A DNA stretch of 64,000 nucleotides from Candidatus Aegiribacteria sp. (lineage in GTDB: Bacteria; Fermentibacterota; Fermentibacteria; Fermentibacterales; JCC-6): NCBI GenBank assembly GCA_030594645.1, contig JAUVEU010000007.1, positions 1-64,000 of the forward strand, written 5' to 3'. This document shows positions 8,532-17,575 of this stretch, one piece after another. The translations under genes and the position numbers were made by a program. Under the pieces are notes generated by a model. That model did not search any database and was not told where the DNA came from. It was given only the letters and a program-made list of their open reading frames with translations. Position 1 is the first letter of the stretch; the number at the start of each line of letters is the position of its first letter.

Positions 8532-9952
8532 AGTGCAGAAATCTGCTCTCCAACCATCTGAAGGAGACTCTTGGCTCCGTTCCACATCGCCCTTACCTGG
8601 AAGAGTGACATGATATTCGTCAATCTGTAAAAAAGGAACTTCAGTCTGAAAAAGTACTTTATATATGCCAGTCTTCGCAATTCCATGATCTCATCAGCCG
8701 TCATGCTGAAAGGGACAAAACATGGACGGTCAAGAAGCATTCCCTGATCTGACAGGTTCTGTGACATGGTTCCGAAAAGTCCTTTCATCACACCCTTGTA
8801 GAGCGGCGTTCCCGGAAAAGGTGTGATCGGAAAGAACTCAACGGTAAAGGAACCCAGTTCTTTAGCGAATTCAATTGTTTTCAGCCCGTCTTCAAATGTT
8901 TCTCCCGGAATGCCGAAAATATACGTTGTGTGTGTTTTTATACCGACACTGTGCGTAAGACGAACCGCTTTTCTTATCTGGTCAAGAGTCTCGTTCTTCA
9001 TCAATGTGTCAAGATGCTTCTGTACACCGCTTTCCACCCCATAGTTGATGCACCAGCATCCCGCCTTTTTCATTGCCTCGAGAAGAGGTCTGTCCACGGA
9101 ATCCGCTCTGCAGGAAACCCACCAGCGAACTTTCAGTCCTCTTTCCATCATCTCATTGCAGAATCCATATACATGTTCATGGCTGAAAGTGAAATGCTCA
9201 TCCCAGAATTTAATTTCCCTGACTCCGTATTCATTTATGTAATACTCAATTTCATCAACTATCAGCTCAGGGCTCCTGAGGCGTATCCTCTTACCGTACA
9301 TCTTGTAACAGTAAAGGCAGCTTCCGTCGCAACCTCTGCTTGCCAGCATCTGCATCGCGGGAACAGTTGAAACCTGCTCGAAACTGGGGTAGTAACGATC
9401 CATTTCGCAAAGATCGACTGCCGGAAAGGGCAGTTCGTCAAGGTTATCCAATATCGGACGGGGAGGGGTTCTGAGCAGCTTGCCGTTCTCCTTTATGAGA
9501 AGGCCTTTGATACTGCTGGGACTGGAACCCTCCTCAATTGCGGCCATCAGTTCGCAGGATGTAATTTCTCCCTCACCTATGACGATTGCATCCAGGGATT
9601 CGGTGTCATTCATCAATGTCTCGGGCATAGCAGTTGCTCCATGACCGCCTATGAATGTATAAATATTTGGATTGGCTGCTTTCACGTCTTCGATAAACTG
9701 TTTTGCCTTATCCCATAGAAGGCTGATAACATAAACACCCAGAGCATCCGCCCTGAATTCCAGTGTTTTCCGTTTCATCTCTTCATTGGTGTAGAAAAAT
9801 CCCTCAAGGAACAGTATTTCATGTCCGGCATCCCTCAGCACTGCAGCCACATATTGAAGTCCGGGTGTTGGCCAGCATCCGGAGATTCCGCGGGTATCCT
9901 TCGCTCGAATGTCATCAGGGCCCCATGGAGGGACAACAAGCGCTATTCTCAA
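8498..9952 (-). CDS. B12-binding-domain radical SAM protein
   Basis: GLQYVAAVLRDAGHEILFLEG, IGGHGATAMPE, SRGCDGSCLYC. Confidence 0.85.
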   Translation of the reverse strand: MRIALVVPPWGPDDIRAKDTRGISGCWPTPGLQYVAAVLRDAGHEILFLEGFFYTNEEMKRKTLEFRADALGVYVISLLWDKAKQFIEDVKAANPNIYTFIGGHGATAMPETLMNDTESLDAIVIGEGEITSCELMAAIEEGSSPSSIKGLLIKENGKLLRTPPRPILDNLDELPFPAVDLCEMDRYYPSFEQVSTVPAMQMLASRGCDGSCLYCYKMYGKRIRLRSPELIVDEIEYYINEYGVREIKFWDEHFTFSHEHVYGFCNEMMERGLKVRWWVSCRADSVDRPLLEAMKKAGCWCINYGVESGVQKHLDTLMKNETLDQIRKAVRLTHSVGIKTHTTYIFGIPGETFEDGLKTIEFAKELGSFTVEFFPITPFPGTPLYKGVMKGLFGTMSQNLSDQGMLLDRPCFVPFSMTADEIMELRRLAYIKYFFRLKFLFYRLTNIMSLFQVRAMWNGAKSLLQMVGEQISALWKKTANRSQS

Positions 9953-10209
9953 ACTGATTCCTTCCCGTAGTACAAGGATAAGTTGTTATCGAATATTAAC
10001 TTCCTTGTGTCTCTGCTGCTTATCTCTGGAAAACGCATAATAGTCCAGGGCACCAATGAGGTCAAGAACTGGTGGTATTATTCAGGAAATACCAGGCTTC
10101 GCATGATGATCATGCTTGCTTGCGGAACTTAACCCATACAAATCATTAGATTATAATCATTGAAACAAGTTTGAAAATCATATCTGAAACAGGATTGGAC
10201 GAATTGAAT

Positions 10210-11331
10210 ATGAAAGTTCTGATCACAGGAGGAGCGGGTTTTATCGGTTCGCATCTGGCTGACCTCCTTCTAGAGAAAGGTTACGATGTATGCGCTCTTG
10301 ATAACCTCGATCCGCAGGTACACGGTGAAAATCCTGTCAGGCCTGATTATCTTGCGCCCGGGGTTGAGCTTATCGTCGGGGATGTCAGGAATCATTCGGA
10401 TGTTGAGAGAGCTCTTGACGGCTGTGGTATGCTGATCCACTTTGCCGCGGCTGTAGGTGTAGGGCAATCAATGTATGAAATTGAACATTACACTTCAGTA
10501 AATTCCCTCGGAGCCGCTGTTGTTCTTGAGGAAGCGATTAAGAAGCGCGACAATCTCAAAAAAATGCTGGTAGCCAGTTCAATGTCAATTTATGGAGAAG
10601 GCTTGTACGAATGTCCGCGCTGCGGTCAGTTCGCGCCGGAACTTCGCCCTTCAAAGCAGCTCGAGCGGCATGAATGGGAGGTTCTCTGTCCGGAATGCAG
10701 CTGCCCGGGCAAACCTCTCCCTGTACCGGAGACAAAACCACTGTACCCCACATCCATCTACGCGATCAACAAAAGGGATCATGAAGAGATGTTTTTGTCG
10801 ATCGGAAACGCATACGACATTCCCGCGGTCGCCATGAGGTTCTTCAATGTATACGGTACCCGGCAGGCTTTATCCAATCCATACACCGGAGTCGGCGCAA
10901 TATTCGCATCAAGACTCCTTAACGATAACCCTCCCGTTATTTTCGAGGATGGCGGCCAGAGCCGTGATTTCATCCATGTTAAGGATCTTGCAAGGGCATG
11001 CTGCCTTGCTCTTGAAAATCCCGAATCATCTGGAAAAATCCTTAATGTAGGAACTGGAAAACCCAGCACTATTCTAAGAATAGGCAGGGCTATAGCTTCC
11101 GAACTCGGTAAACCGTCAGATAATTTCATTATCAGAAACGAATTCAGAGCCGGGGACATCAGACACTGTTTCGCCGATATATCCAGAACACAGGAAGTTC
11201 TCGGCTTCGAAGCTGAAATTGGTTTCGAGGAAGGGGTGAAGGATCTCTGCAGATGGGTTGCGACATGTACATCATCCGATCTTACTGATAGAGCAACTGA
11301 GGAGCTGAAGAAACACGGACTCACTAAATAG
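10210..11331 (+). CDS. NAD-dependent nucleotide-sugar epimerase/dehydratase with a zinc-ribbon-like insertion
   Basis: ITGGAGFIGSHLADLLLEKG Rossmann motif, YAINKRDHEE active-site region, CPRCG...CPECSC insert. Confidence 0.85.
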   Translation: MKVLITGGAGFIGSHLADLLLEKGYDVCALDNLDPQVHGENPVRPDYLAPGVELIVGDVRNHSDVERALDGCGMLIHFAAAVGVGQSMYEIEHYTSVNSLGAAVVLEEAIKKRDNLKKMLVASSMSIYGEGLYECPRCGQFAPELRPSKQLERHEWEVLCPECSCPGKPLPVPETKPLYPTSIYAINKRDHEEMFLSIGNAYDIPAVAMRFFNVYGTRQALSNPYTGVGAIFASRLLNDNPPVIFEDGGQSRDFIHVKDLARACCLALENPESSGKILNVGTGKPSTILRIGRAIASELGKPSDNFIIRNEFRAGDIRHCFADISRTQEVLGFEAEIGFEEGVKDLCRWVATCTSSDLTDRATEELKKHGLTK

Positions 11332-12160
11332 GTGTGTTATTTCCCTGATGAAAAAGAGGATATTTCCTCGACTCTCTATTAATATAGAAGTTTGTATCTC
11401 TGAATCCTTTTTCTATCAACAGTTTTCTTCCGTCAGAGAGCCCATAGAAGATGTATGGTTCCCGGTGAGTGTCTGATCCGACTGTTATAAGCTGACCTCC
11501 CATTTCCTTGTACAGTACAAGAATTTCCGGTGTTGGATATGTGGTATTCTCCTTCCGGCGCAGACCGGATGTATTCAACTCAAGCGCGATATCTCTGTCA
11601 ATAATGACTTTAAGAATATGACGTATTGTATCGGTCCACAGCTCCAGTTCGTTGAAATCATGCTTCAGACCGGCCAGCGCCAGTCCTCTTCTGAAAAGAC
11701 CCATATGCGCAAGTATATCCATATCTGCTTCTTCAACCATCTGCAGCGTTTCAAGATAGTACTGCTCTACGATTTCAAGATAGTCTTCATCCTCATATAC
11801 CTCACTGCCCAGAACCATACCGATTCCCGACAGAGAATGAAGAGCTCCGGTTATGAAATCATAGTTGGAATAATCAACAATGTTCTTCACCTGTTCCTCG
11901 TAAATATGAGGTTCCCCAACCTCAATTCCTTTCAGAACAAGTATTTTGTCGCCCGCTTCCCTCCTGGCAATATCTATGGATCGATTGTAAATACTTTCAT
12001 CAAATCCTCCATAGCAGTAATCTTCCGGATTCAGATCCACATGAGCTACAAAACCGATTCCAGCAAGATTAATATCCATCCCCCGAACGACCAGTTCACC
12101 TGCGGGGATATCGGCATCGGGTGAATCGTCCGTATGTACATGCATGTCAATTAGAAACAT
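11324..12160 (-). CDS. PHP-domain metal-dependent phosphoesterase (histidinol-phosphatase-like)
   Basis: MFLIDMHVHTDDSPDADIP...GIGFVAHVD...GALHS...LAHMGL...GSDTH. Start at 12160 after GGAAGAG. Confidence 0.85.
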   Translation of the reverse strand: MFLIDMHVHTDDSPDADIPAGELVVRGMDINLAGIGFVAHVDLNPEDYCYGGFDESIYNRSIDIARREAGDKILVLKGIEVGEPHIYEEQVKNIVDYSNYDFITGALHSLSGIGMVLGSEVYEDEDYLEIVEQYYLETLQMVEEADMDILAHMGLFRRGLALAGLKHDFNELELWTDTIRHILKVIIDRDIALELNTSGLRRKENTTYPTPEILVLYKEMGGQLITVGSDTHREPYIFYGLSDGRKLLIEKGFRDTNFYINRESRKYPLFHQGNNTPI

Positions 12161-12271
12161 TATCTCTTCCCCTGAATTCCGTACAGATCCGGCATATGTC
12201 ATTTGCTCACTCTGGTTACTTAATATATATTGATGTTGTTGTGTTTTGTAATCACTGAAAGGATATGCAGC

Positions 12272-13102
12272 ATGAAATTTGTTTTTGTTCTCTGTCTTCT
12301 TGTGTCCTCTCTGGCTTTTTCTCAAGCTGATCACCTTCTTCTTACTGAAATATGTGATACACCCACAGGCGGCGAGTTCGTGGAGATCTGCAATCCCACC
12401 TCCTCGGCAGTCTCTCTGTCGCTCGTGTATATCACAGATCTCTATGGTGACAATTCCTGTGTCGAAGATTTCTATCCTCAGATCGCTGTTGGACCGATTG
12501 CGTACCAGAGTTCTTACGATTTCCTTGTGAAATTCCCGACTGGCGACGAGATCGCCCCTGGCCAGGTAATCGTCATCGCCATGAGCGGGTCAGCATTTGA
12601 AGTTGAGTACGGTATCCAGGCCGATTACGATATCTGGGGCACAGGCGGCGGTGCGACTGTAATGACTGTACCGTCGAACGGTTTCGCCGGCTCATCCGCA
12701 GGTCTGACCAACTCGGGCGAGACTGTTACTCTCTTCTCGTACGATGATTATGCTGACAGCGCCGATCTCTGTTACGATATCGATTACGCTGTCTGGGGAG
12801 ACGATGCCGGTGAATTCGTTGACAAGACCGGCATCACCATTAACTCTTCAACCTACCTTAATGACCTTCCATGGGCCAGCCAGGATGCTATTTATCATAC
12901 AGGCCATGCTTCTGACTCTACTTTTCAGAGAATAGACACCTGGGAGGGTTTTGAAACCCCTACTGGTGGTAATGGGATAACAGGCCACGATGAGACCAGC
13001 GAAAATCTCAGCGATACATGGTTTCAGTCAGATCCTACTCCCGGCACGGTCTACACAGCTCTCGAACGGGAAACCTGGGGATCGATAAAGTCAACTTTCT
13101 GA
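12272..13102 (+). CDS. Secreted lamin-tail-domain-like protein with C-terminal TWGSIKSTF tail
   Basis: Signal peptide MKFVFVLCLLVSSLAFSQA; LTEICDTPTGGEFVEICNPTSSAVSLS typical of LTD; C-terminus ALERETWGSIKSTF-stop. Confidence 0.75.
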   Translation: MKFVFVLCLLVSSLAFSQADHLLLTEICDTPTGGEFVEICNPTSSAVSLSLVYITDLYGDNSCVEDFYPQIAVGPIAYQSSYDFLVKFPTGDEIAPGQVIVIAMSGSAFEVEYGIQADYDIWGTGGGATVMTVPSNGFAGSSAGLTNSGETVTLFSYDDYADSADLCYDIDYAVWGDDAGEFVDKTGITINSSTYLNDLPWASQDAIYHTGHASDSTFQRIDTWEGFETPTGGNGITGHDETSENLSDTWFQSDPTPGTVYTALERETWGSIKSTF

Positions 13103-13128
13103 TTTTCGGTTCTTAGACTGCATATCAT

Positions 13129-13190
13129 AACGGGGACACGCACCAGAGCGTGCATGTCCCCGTTATTCTTTTTGAGCGTGCATGTCCCCG
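13129..13190. repeat. REP-like palindrome GGGGACACGCACCAGAGCGTGCATGTCCCC plus an extra right half-site
   Basis: Inverted repeat in the convergent gap, followed by GAGCGTGCATGTCCCCG at 13174-13190. Related copy at 14671-14701. Confidence 0.75.
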
Positions 13191-13206
13191 CTTATTACTT
13201 ATTCTG

Positions 13207-13878
13207 TCAGTAGGTTACCGCTAATCCGACCAGTATCATGCCTCTTGCAAGATCGAGCGGAAAGGAGAACTGGAACATGATGGATTCAGGTATGTATGAT
13301 CTGTTTGAGTTCTGATCGCTGGAACCTCTTAATTCATAGCTGCATCCGGTCCGTATGCAGGAAAAGAATGAATTTTGAACCAGGTCCCAGTCATGCCCTC
13401 CTTCATCCGTCTTCGGAATATTGGCAAGATCCGGTCCGTATCCTGCGTCACATCCTATAAAAACCTCAAGATCACGGTCGAAGCGGTGTCCGGCACAGAG
13501 GGAAATTCTCGGCAGCATGACCTGCATGGGGATGACGTAATTCATGGAGAGCAGCGCAGATACCGCGGTTGGGTTCGAAGGATGCATAAGGTTGTATTTT
13601 ACGAAGGGGCCAAGTCCATATCCGAACGATGACGCTCCAAGATCAATCCTGTCAGTCGCGCCTGTGGCAACACTTATTGAAGGGTATATCTGAATGTAGT
13701 CTATCCTGCTGTCTTCAGCTTCCCTTTTGGATTCAGCGGAGAAATACGCGGGAAGGGTGACTCCTCCTGTTACCGTAAGGTGATTCTTCCCAAGTGTGTG
13801 CGCTCCCTGCATGGCTCCATAGTAACATGATGAAAGCAATAATGAAAAAAGTATCAGAACAAGAATCATCTTGATCAT
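13207..13878 (-). CDS. Putative outer-membrane lipoprotein/beta-barrel protein
   Basis: Lipobox-like LLLSSCYYG after a hydrophobic N-terminus; beta-rich; terminal aromatic residue (LAVTY-stop). Confidence 0.55.
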   Translation of the reverse strand: MIKMILVLILFSLLLSSCYYGAMQGAHTLGKNHLTVTGGVTLPAYFSAESKREAEDSRIDYIQIYPSISVATGATDRIDLGASSFGYGLGPFVKYNLMHPSNPTAVSALLSMNYVIPMQVMLPRISLCAGHRFDRDLEVFIGCDAGYGPDLANIPKTDEGGHDWDLVQNSFFSCIRTGCSYELRGSSDQNSNRSYIPESIMFQFSFPLDLARGMILVGLAVTY

Positions 13879-14014
13879 ATTGACTCCTTTTATAGTTGAT
13901 CAAAAGATACATTACCGATAAGAACAGGCAAAGCCTTGAATACAGTGGACTGCGGTGAATTCTTTTGGTATCTGTATGCTTGTTGAATGTAATATACTGA
14001 CAGGAAAGGATAAC

Positions 14015-14665
14015 ATGAAAAGAAAAGTTGCGTTTGTACTCAGCGGAAGTGGTGTAAAGGACGGCACGGAGATTCATGAAGCTGTTTCCGCTCTTATCGC
14101 TCTGGACAGAGCCGGTTACGAAATAGTATTCACCGCTCCGGATATTGAGCAGGCAGCTACTGTTGATCACTGCACGGAAGAACCTGAACGTGAAACCAGA
14201 AATGTTCTTGTGGAATCGGCCAGAATAGCCAGGGGGAATATCAAACCTCTTACAGACCTCTCGCCTGATGAATACGATGCTGTTGTCTTCCCCGGCGGTT
14301 TCGGCGCTGCGCTGACACTCTGCTCATTCGCAAAGGATGGATCTGAATGCTCCGTCAATCCGGAAGTCGAAAATCTGATCGATAAAGCTATTGATGCCGG
14401 AAAGCCGATTGCGGCAATGTGCATCGCTCCGGTAATCCTCGCAAGAGTAATTCCTGGAGCAAGACTGACTATCGGTTCTCATCCGGAAACGGCTGCTGCC
14501 ATTAATTCCATGGGCGCTGTTCATGTGAATTGCCCTGTCAATGACTCCGTTGTGGACAGGCAAAGAAAAATTGTCACGACTCCCGCATATATGCTTGCGA
14601 GCGGCCCTGCGGAGGTTTTTGAGGGCGCTGTAAGTATGGTTGAGAAACTTGGTGAGCTTTTCTGA
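14015..14665 (+). CDS. elbB: ElbB-like DJ-1/PfpI family protein
   Basis: KVAFVLSGSGVKDGTEIHEAV...VVFPGGFGAA...KPIAAMCIAPVILA; start inferred at MKRKVAF after AGGAAAGG. Confidence 0.85.
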   Translation: MKRKVAFVLSGSGVKDGTEIHEAVSALIALDRAGYEIVFTAPDIEQAATVDHCTEEPERETRNVLVESARIARGNIKPLTDLSPDEYDAVVFPGGFGAALTLCSFAKDGSECSVNPEVENLIDKAIDAGKPIAAMCIAPVILARVIPGARLTIGSHPETAAAINSMGAVHVNCPVNDSVVDRQRKIVTTPAYMLASGPAEVFEGAVSMVEKLGELF

Positions 14666-14670
14666 AATGC

Positions 14671-14701
14671 GGGGGACACGCACCATAGAGTGCATGTCCC
14701 C
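14671..14701. repeat. REP-like palindrome GGGGGACACGCACCATAGAGTGCATGTCCCC
   Basis: Inverted repeat in the convergent gap; matches the copy at 13131-13161 apart from the loop. Confidence 0.75.
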
Positions 14702-14713
14702 TATTGATGTGTT

Positions 14714-15316
14714 TTAGAATCCAGCCTTGATATCCGCCCAGGTACCGCTTTCAAGAGATACCGGACCGGGGGTGTAAATGGTCGCTCCATCAGGAGCGAT
14801 AATGGTCATATCATCCATCCATCCGGCATCGCCAACAGCTGAATAAATCCTTGCTTCAATAACAAGACTATGAAGAGAGTCAGCGGTGGATTCCCATGAC
14901 CATGAAGTTAAGTCCCAGCCTGTTCCGGGTCCGTAATCATCATTGCCGCCGGCTGATACAGAATAGCTGTAGATATCACCCGGATCGGATATCCAGTGAG
15001 CCCAGATCCTTATTGATGGTGATCCTCCGGGAGTTGTATCGTAGCGCCAGAATTCAGCATCCAGTGTATCTCCAACCTGAATCCCTGTAATAAGAGCGAT
15101 AAATGCCTGGGATGTTCCTTTGGAATCGTTCTCCTCTATGTAAAGAGACTGTGAGCCCCCGTGCACAGGTTCGGTAGCAATTTGAGCTATTATCCCTTCG
15201 GCAGGATACATACCCAGAATGGTCTCGGTTCCTTCCCAGCCGAAGTTCACCGTTTGATCAGCGCTTGATATCTGTGAGAAGGCAAAAATCACCAAAAGTG
15301 TCAGTACCGTTTTCAT
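14714..15316 (-). CDS. Secreted protein with C-terminal TWADIKAGF tail
   Basis: Signal peptide MKTVLTLLVIFAFSQISSA; beta-rich; C-terminus SLESGTWADIKAGF-stop. Confidence 0.7.
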   Translation of the reverse strand: MKTVLTLLVIFAFSQISSADQTVNFGWEGTETILGMYPAEGIIAQIATEPVHGGSQSLYIEENDSKGTSQAFIALITGIQVGDTLDAEFWRYDTTPGGSPSIRIWAHWISDPGDIYSYSVSAGGNDDYGPGTGWDLTSWSWESTADSLHSLVIEARIYSAVGDAGWMDDMTIIAPDGATIYTPGPVSLESGTWADIKAGF

Positions 15317-15516
15317 TTCTTTCCTTTCATGTTAATTTCTATGCGAATCTCAATACTTAATTGATAAGCTATCCGGGCAGGAATATCAAGACCAGTTGCT
15401 TCGTTATCTGAGTTCCTGAACATTCCATTCGCAATCAATATGACAGCATTGTTAAGGGAGTATTAACAGAAGAACGAAAATTCAGAACCGTATGGATAGT
15501 AAAAATCCGACCTTGT

Positions 15517-16155
15517 TCAAGCTCGGTTTTTCTCCCGTTTTTCCTCCACCATTTCCTTAACCTTCATAAGCCTTGTCAGATTTCCCCGTTCCATTTCATC
15601 CAGTTTCAATCTGACAGACCTTATGGCTTCCACAAGTTCAGGGATAAGCTTGTATTCAAGAGCGTTGACCCTCCGCCTGGTAGTGTCGATTTCCCTGGCA
15701 AGCAGGCTGATAGCTTTTTCCTGCTCCGCGAGTTTTACGATACGGGGCAGTATTCTTTTGTAAACCTCAAGAGCTTCATCCAGTTCCGCGGGGGTATCAA
15801 ATATTCCATAATTACGAACATTCCCCTCTATGGATACCTCAAATACGGGTAGAATAAGGTTCATGATCTTCCTTTTGGAGGTCTGCACCTTCGCTGCCGC
15901 TCCGGGATATCGAAGAGCATCGAGAAGACCGGGCTCCGTCATTGATGCTCTCGCGAAAAGGAACTCGCCGTAAGCAATACTGAGTTCCTTTTCAAGTTCG
16001 CTCCTGGCCCCTTCATACTCCTTTATCAGAATTTTGAACTGTCGCATAAGTTCATCAAGTTTATCCTTCAGAAGTTTATGGCCCCTCCTGGCCAGACCTG
16101 CCTTCTTCCGAAATTGGAGGAGCTCCATCCTGGTGGCACGAACCTTTATCGCCAT
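15517..16155 (-). CDS. V-type ATPase subunit D
   Basis: IKVRATRMELLQFRKKAGLARRGHKLLKDKLDELM; last gene of the ATPase operon. Confidence 0.92.
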   Translation of the reverse strand: MAIKVRATRMELLQFRKKAGLARRGHKLLKDKLDELMRQFKILIKEYEGARSELEKELSIAYGEFLFARASMTEPGLLDALRYPGAAAKVQTSKRKIMNLILPVFEVSIEGNVRNYGIFDTPAELDEALEVYKRILPRIVKLAEQEKAISLLAREIDTTRRRVNALEYKLIPELVEAIRSVRLKLDEMERGNLTRLMKVKEMVEEKREKNRA

Positions 16156-17561
16156 CAGCTGGCCTCTTCCTTTTTCCCATCGTTCACTGGCCAGTACTTA
16201 TCAAGCCGTTTGGGATCAATCCGTTTCATTTCCTCCCTTGGAAGAAGCTTCAGAAGTTCCCAGCCAAGGTCCAGAGTTTCATCAATATCCCTGTTTTCAT
16301 GGTCTCCCTGGCTGATGTAGCGCTTTTCATATTCCTCAGCGAATCTCAGGTACTTCTGATCAAGCGGGCTCAATGCGGCCGCGCCAAGGATAACTGCCAG
16401 TTCCCTGGCATCTTTTCCGGCGGAGTAGGCTGCCATGAGCTGGTTGAAGAGGTCTGCGTGGTCACCGCGTGTTTTCCCCTCGCCAATACCTTTATCCTTG
16501 AGTCTCGAAAGAGATTCCATAACGTCCATTGGAGGGTAGATGCCCTTCTTGTGAAGTTCTCTGCTGAGGATCAGCTGACCCTCGGTGATATAGCCGGTAA
16601 GATCGGGAATTGGATGAGTTTTGTCGTCTTCCGGCATCGTAAGAATGGGAATCTGTGTAATCGATCCTTTTCTCCCTTTGATTCTTCCAGCCCGTTCGTA
16701 AATCGAAGCAAGATCTGTGTAGAGGTAGCCGGGGTAACCCCGCCTTCCGGGAACTTCTTTTCTCGCAGCGGCGATCTCTCTTAGAGCATCACAGTAGTTA
16801 GTCATATCTGTCATAATAACAAGAATATGCATGTCTTTCTCGTAGGCGAGGTATTCCGCTGCGGTCAGCGCCATTCTCGGTGTTGAGATACGTTCAATGG
16901 CAGGATCATCCGCAAGGTTCATGAAAACAACTGCTCTGTCCATGGCTCCTGTCGAACGGAAATCACGGATGAAGTAATCCGCTTCCTCAAATGTGATTCC
17001 CATTGCAGCGAATACTACAGCGAAGTTCTCTTCGCTTCCACGCACACGCGCCTGTCGTGCGATCTGTGCTGCAACAATGGCGTGCGGAAGTCCGTTGCCG
17101 CTGAAAATCGGAAGTTTCTGGCCTCTCACCAGCGTATTGATTCCATCAATGGAACTGAACCCGGTCTGAATGAACTCGGCGGGATAGTCCCTTGCGTAAG
17201 GATTGATAGGGGCTCCGTTTATATTCACCATCTTTTCGGGAACTATGGGAGGAGCTGTATCAAACGGAGCTCTGGGACGTCCCTGGCCATCGAATACTCT
17301 GCCAAGCATCTCCTCTGAAACACCAAGCTCGACCTGCTTCCCGAGGAAGCGGACCTTGCTTCTGGAAATATCCGTACCGCTGCTCCCTTCGAAGAGCTGT
17401 ACAAGAGCCATTCGGCTGTCTATCTCGAGAACTTTTCCGTGACGGATCTCTCCATTGGGCAGCTCTATTTCCACCAGCTCTTCGTACGCTACACCCTCAA
17501 CGCTGTCAACAAGCATCAGAGGGCCGGATATCTCAACGGTCGTTGTGTATTCTCTGATCAT
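16155..17561 (-). CDS. V-type ATPase subunit B
   Basis: [29 protein letters not shown]...[24 protein letters not shown]. Confidence 0.95.
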   Translation of the reverse strand: MIREYTTTVEISGPLMLVDSVEGVAYEELVEIELPNGEIRHGKVLEIDSRMALVQLFEGSSGTDISRSKVRFLGKQVELGVSEEMLGRVFDGQGRPRAPFDTAPPIVPEKMVNINGAPINPYARDYPAEFIQTGFSSIDGINTLVRGQKLPIFSGNGLPHAIVAAQIARQARVRGSEENFAVVFAAMGITFEEADYFIRDFRSTGAMDRAVVFMNLADDPAIERISTPRMALTAAEYLAYEKDMHILVIMTDMTNYCDALREIAAARKEVPGRRGYPGYLYTDLASIYERAGRIKGRKGSITQIPILTMPEDDKTHPIPDLTGYITEGQLILSRELHKKGIYPPMDVMESLSRLKDKGIGEGKTRGDHADLFNQLMAAYSAGKDARELAVILGAAALSPLDQKYLRFAEEYEKRYISQGDHENRDIDETLDLGWELLKLLPREEMKRIDPKRLDKYWPVNDGKKEEAS

Positions 17562-17575
17562 ATCCTTTTGCCCCC

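Noticed and set aside
9953-10209. Possible small RNA or degraded gene in the intergenic region, including GCATGATGATCATGC
   Set aside because: Only a short palindrome; no terminator, conserved motif or coding signal.
11618-12124. Plus-strand ORF of 168 aa
   Set aside because: Antisense to the well-supported PHP-domain gene.
13733-14170. Minus-strand 145-aa ORF
   Set aside because: Overlaps the lipoprotein start and the elbB-like gene; no support.
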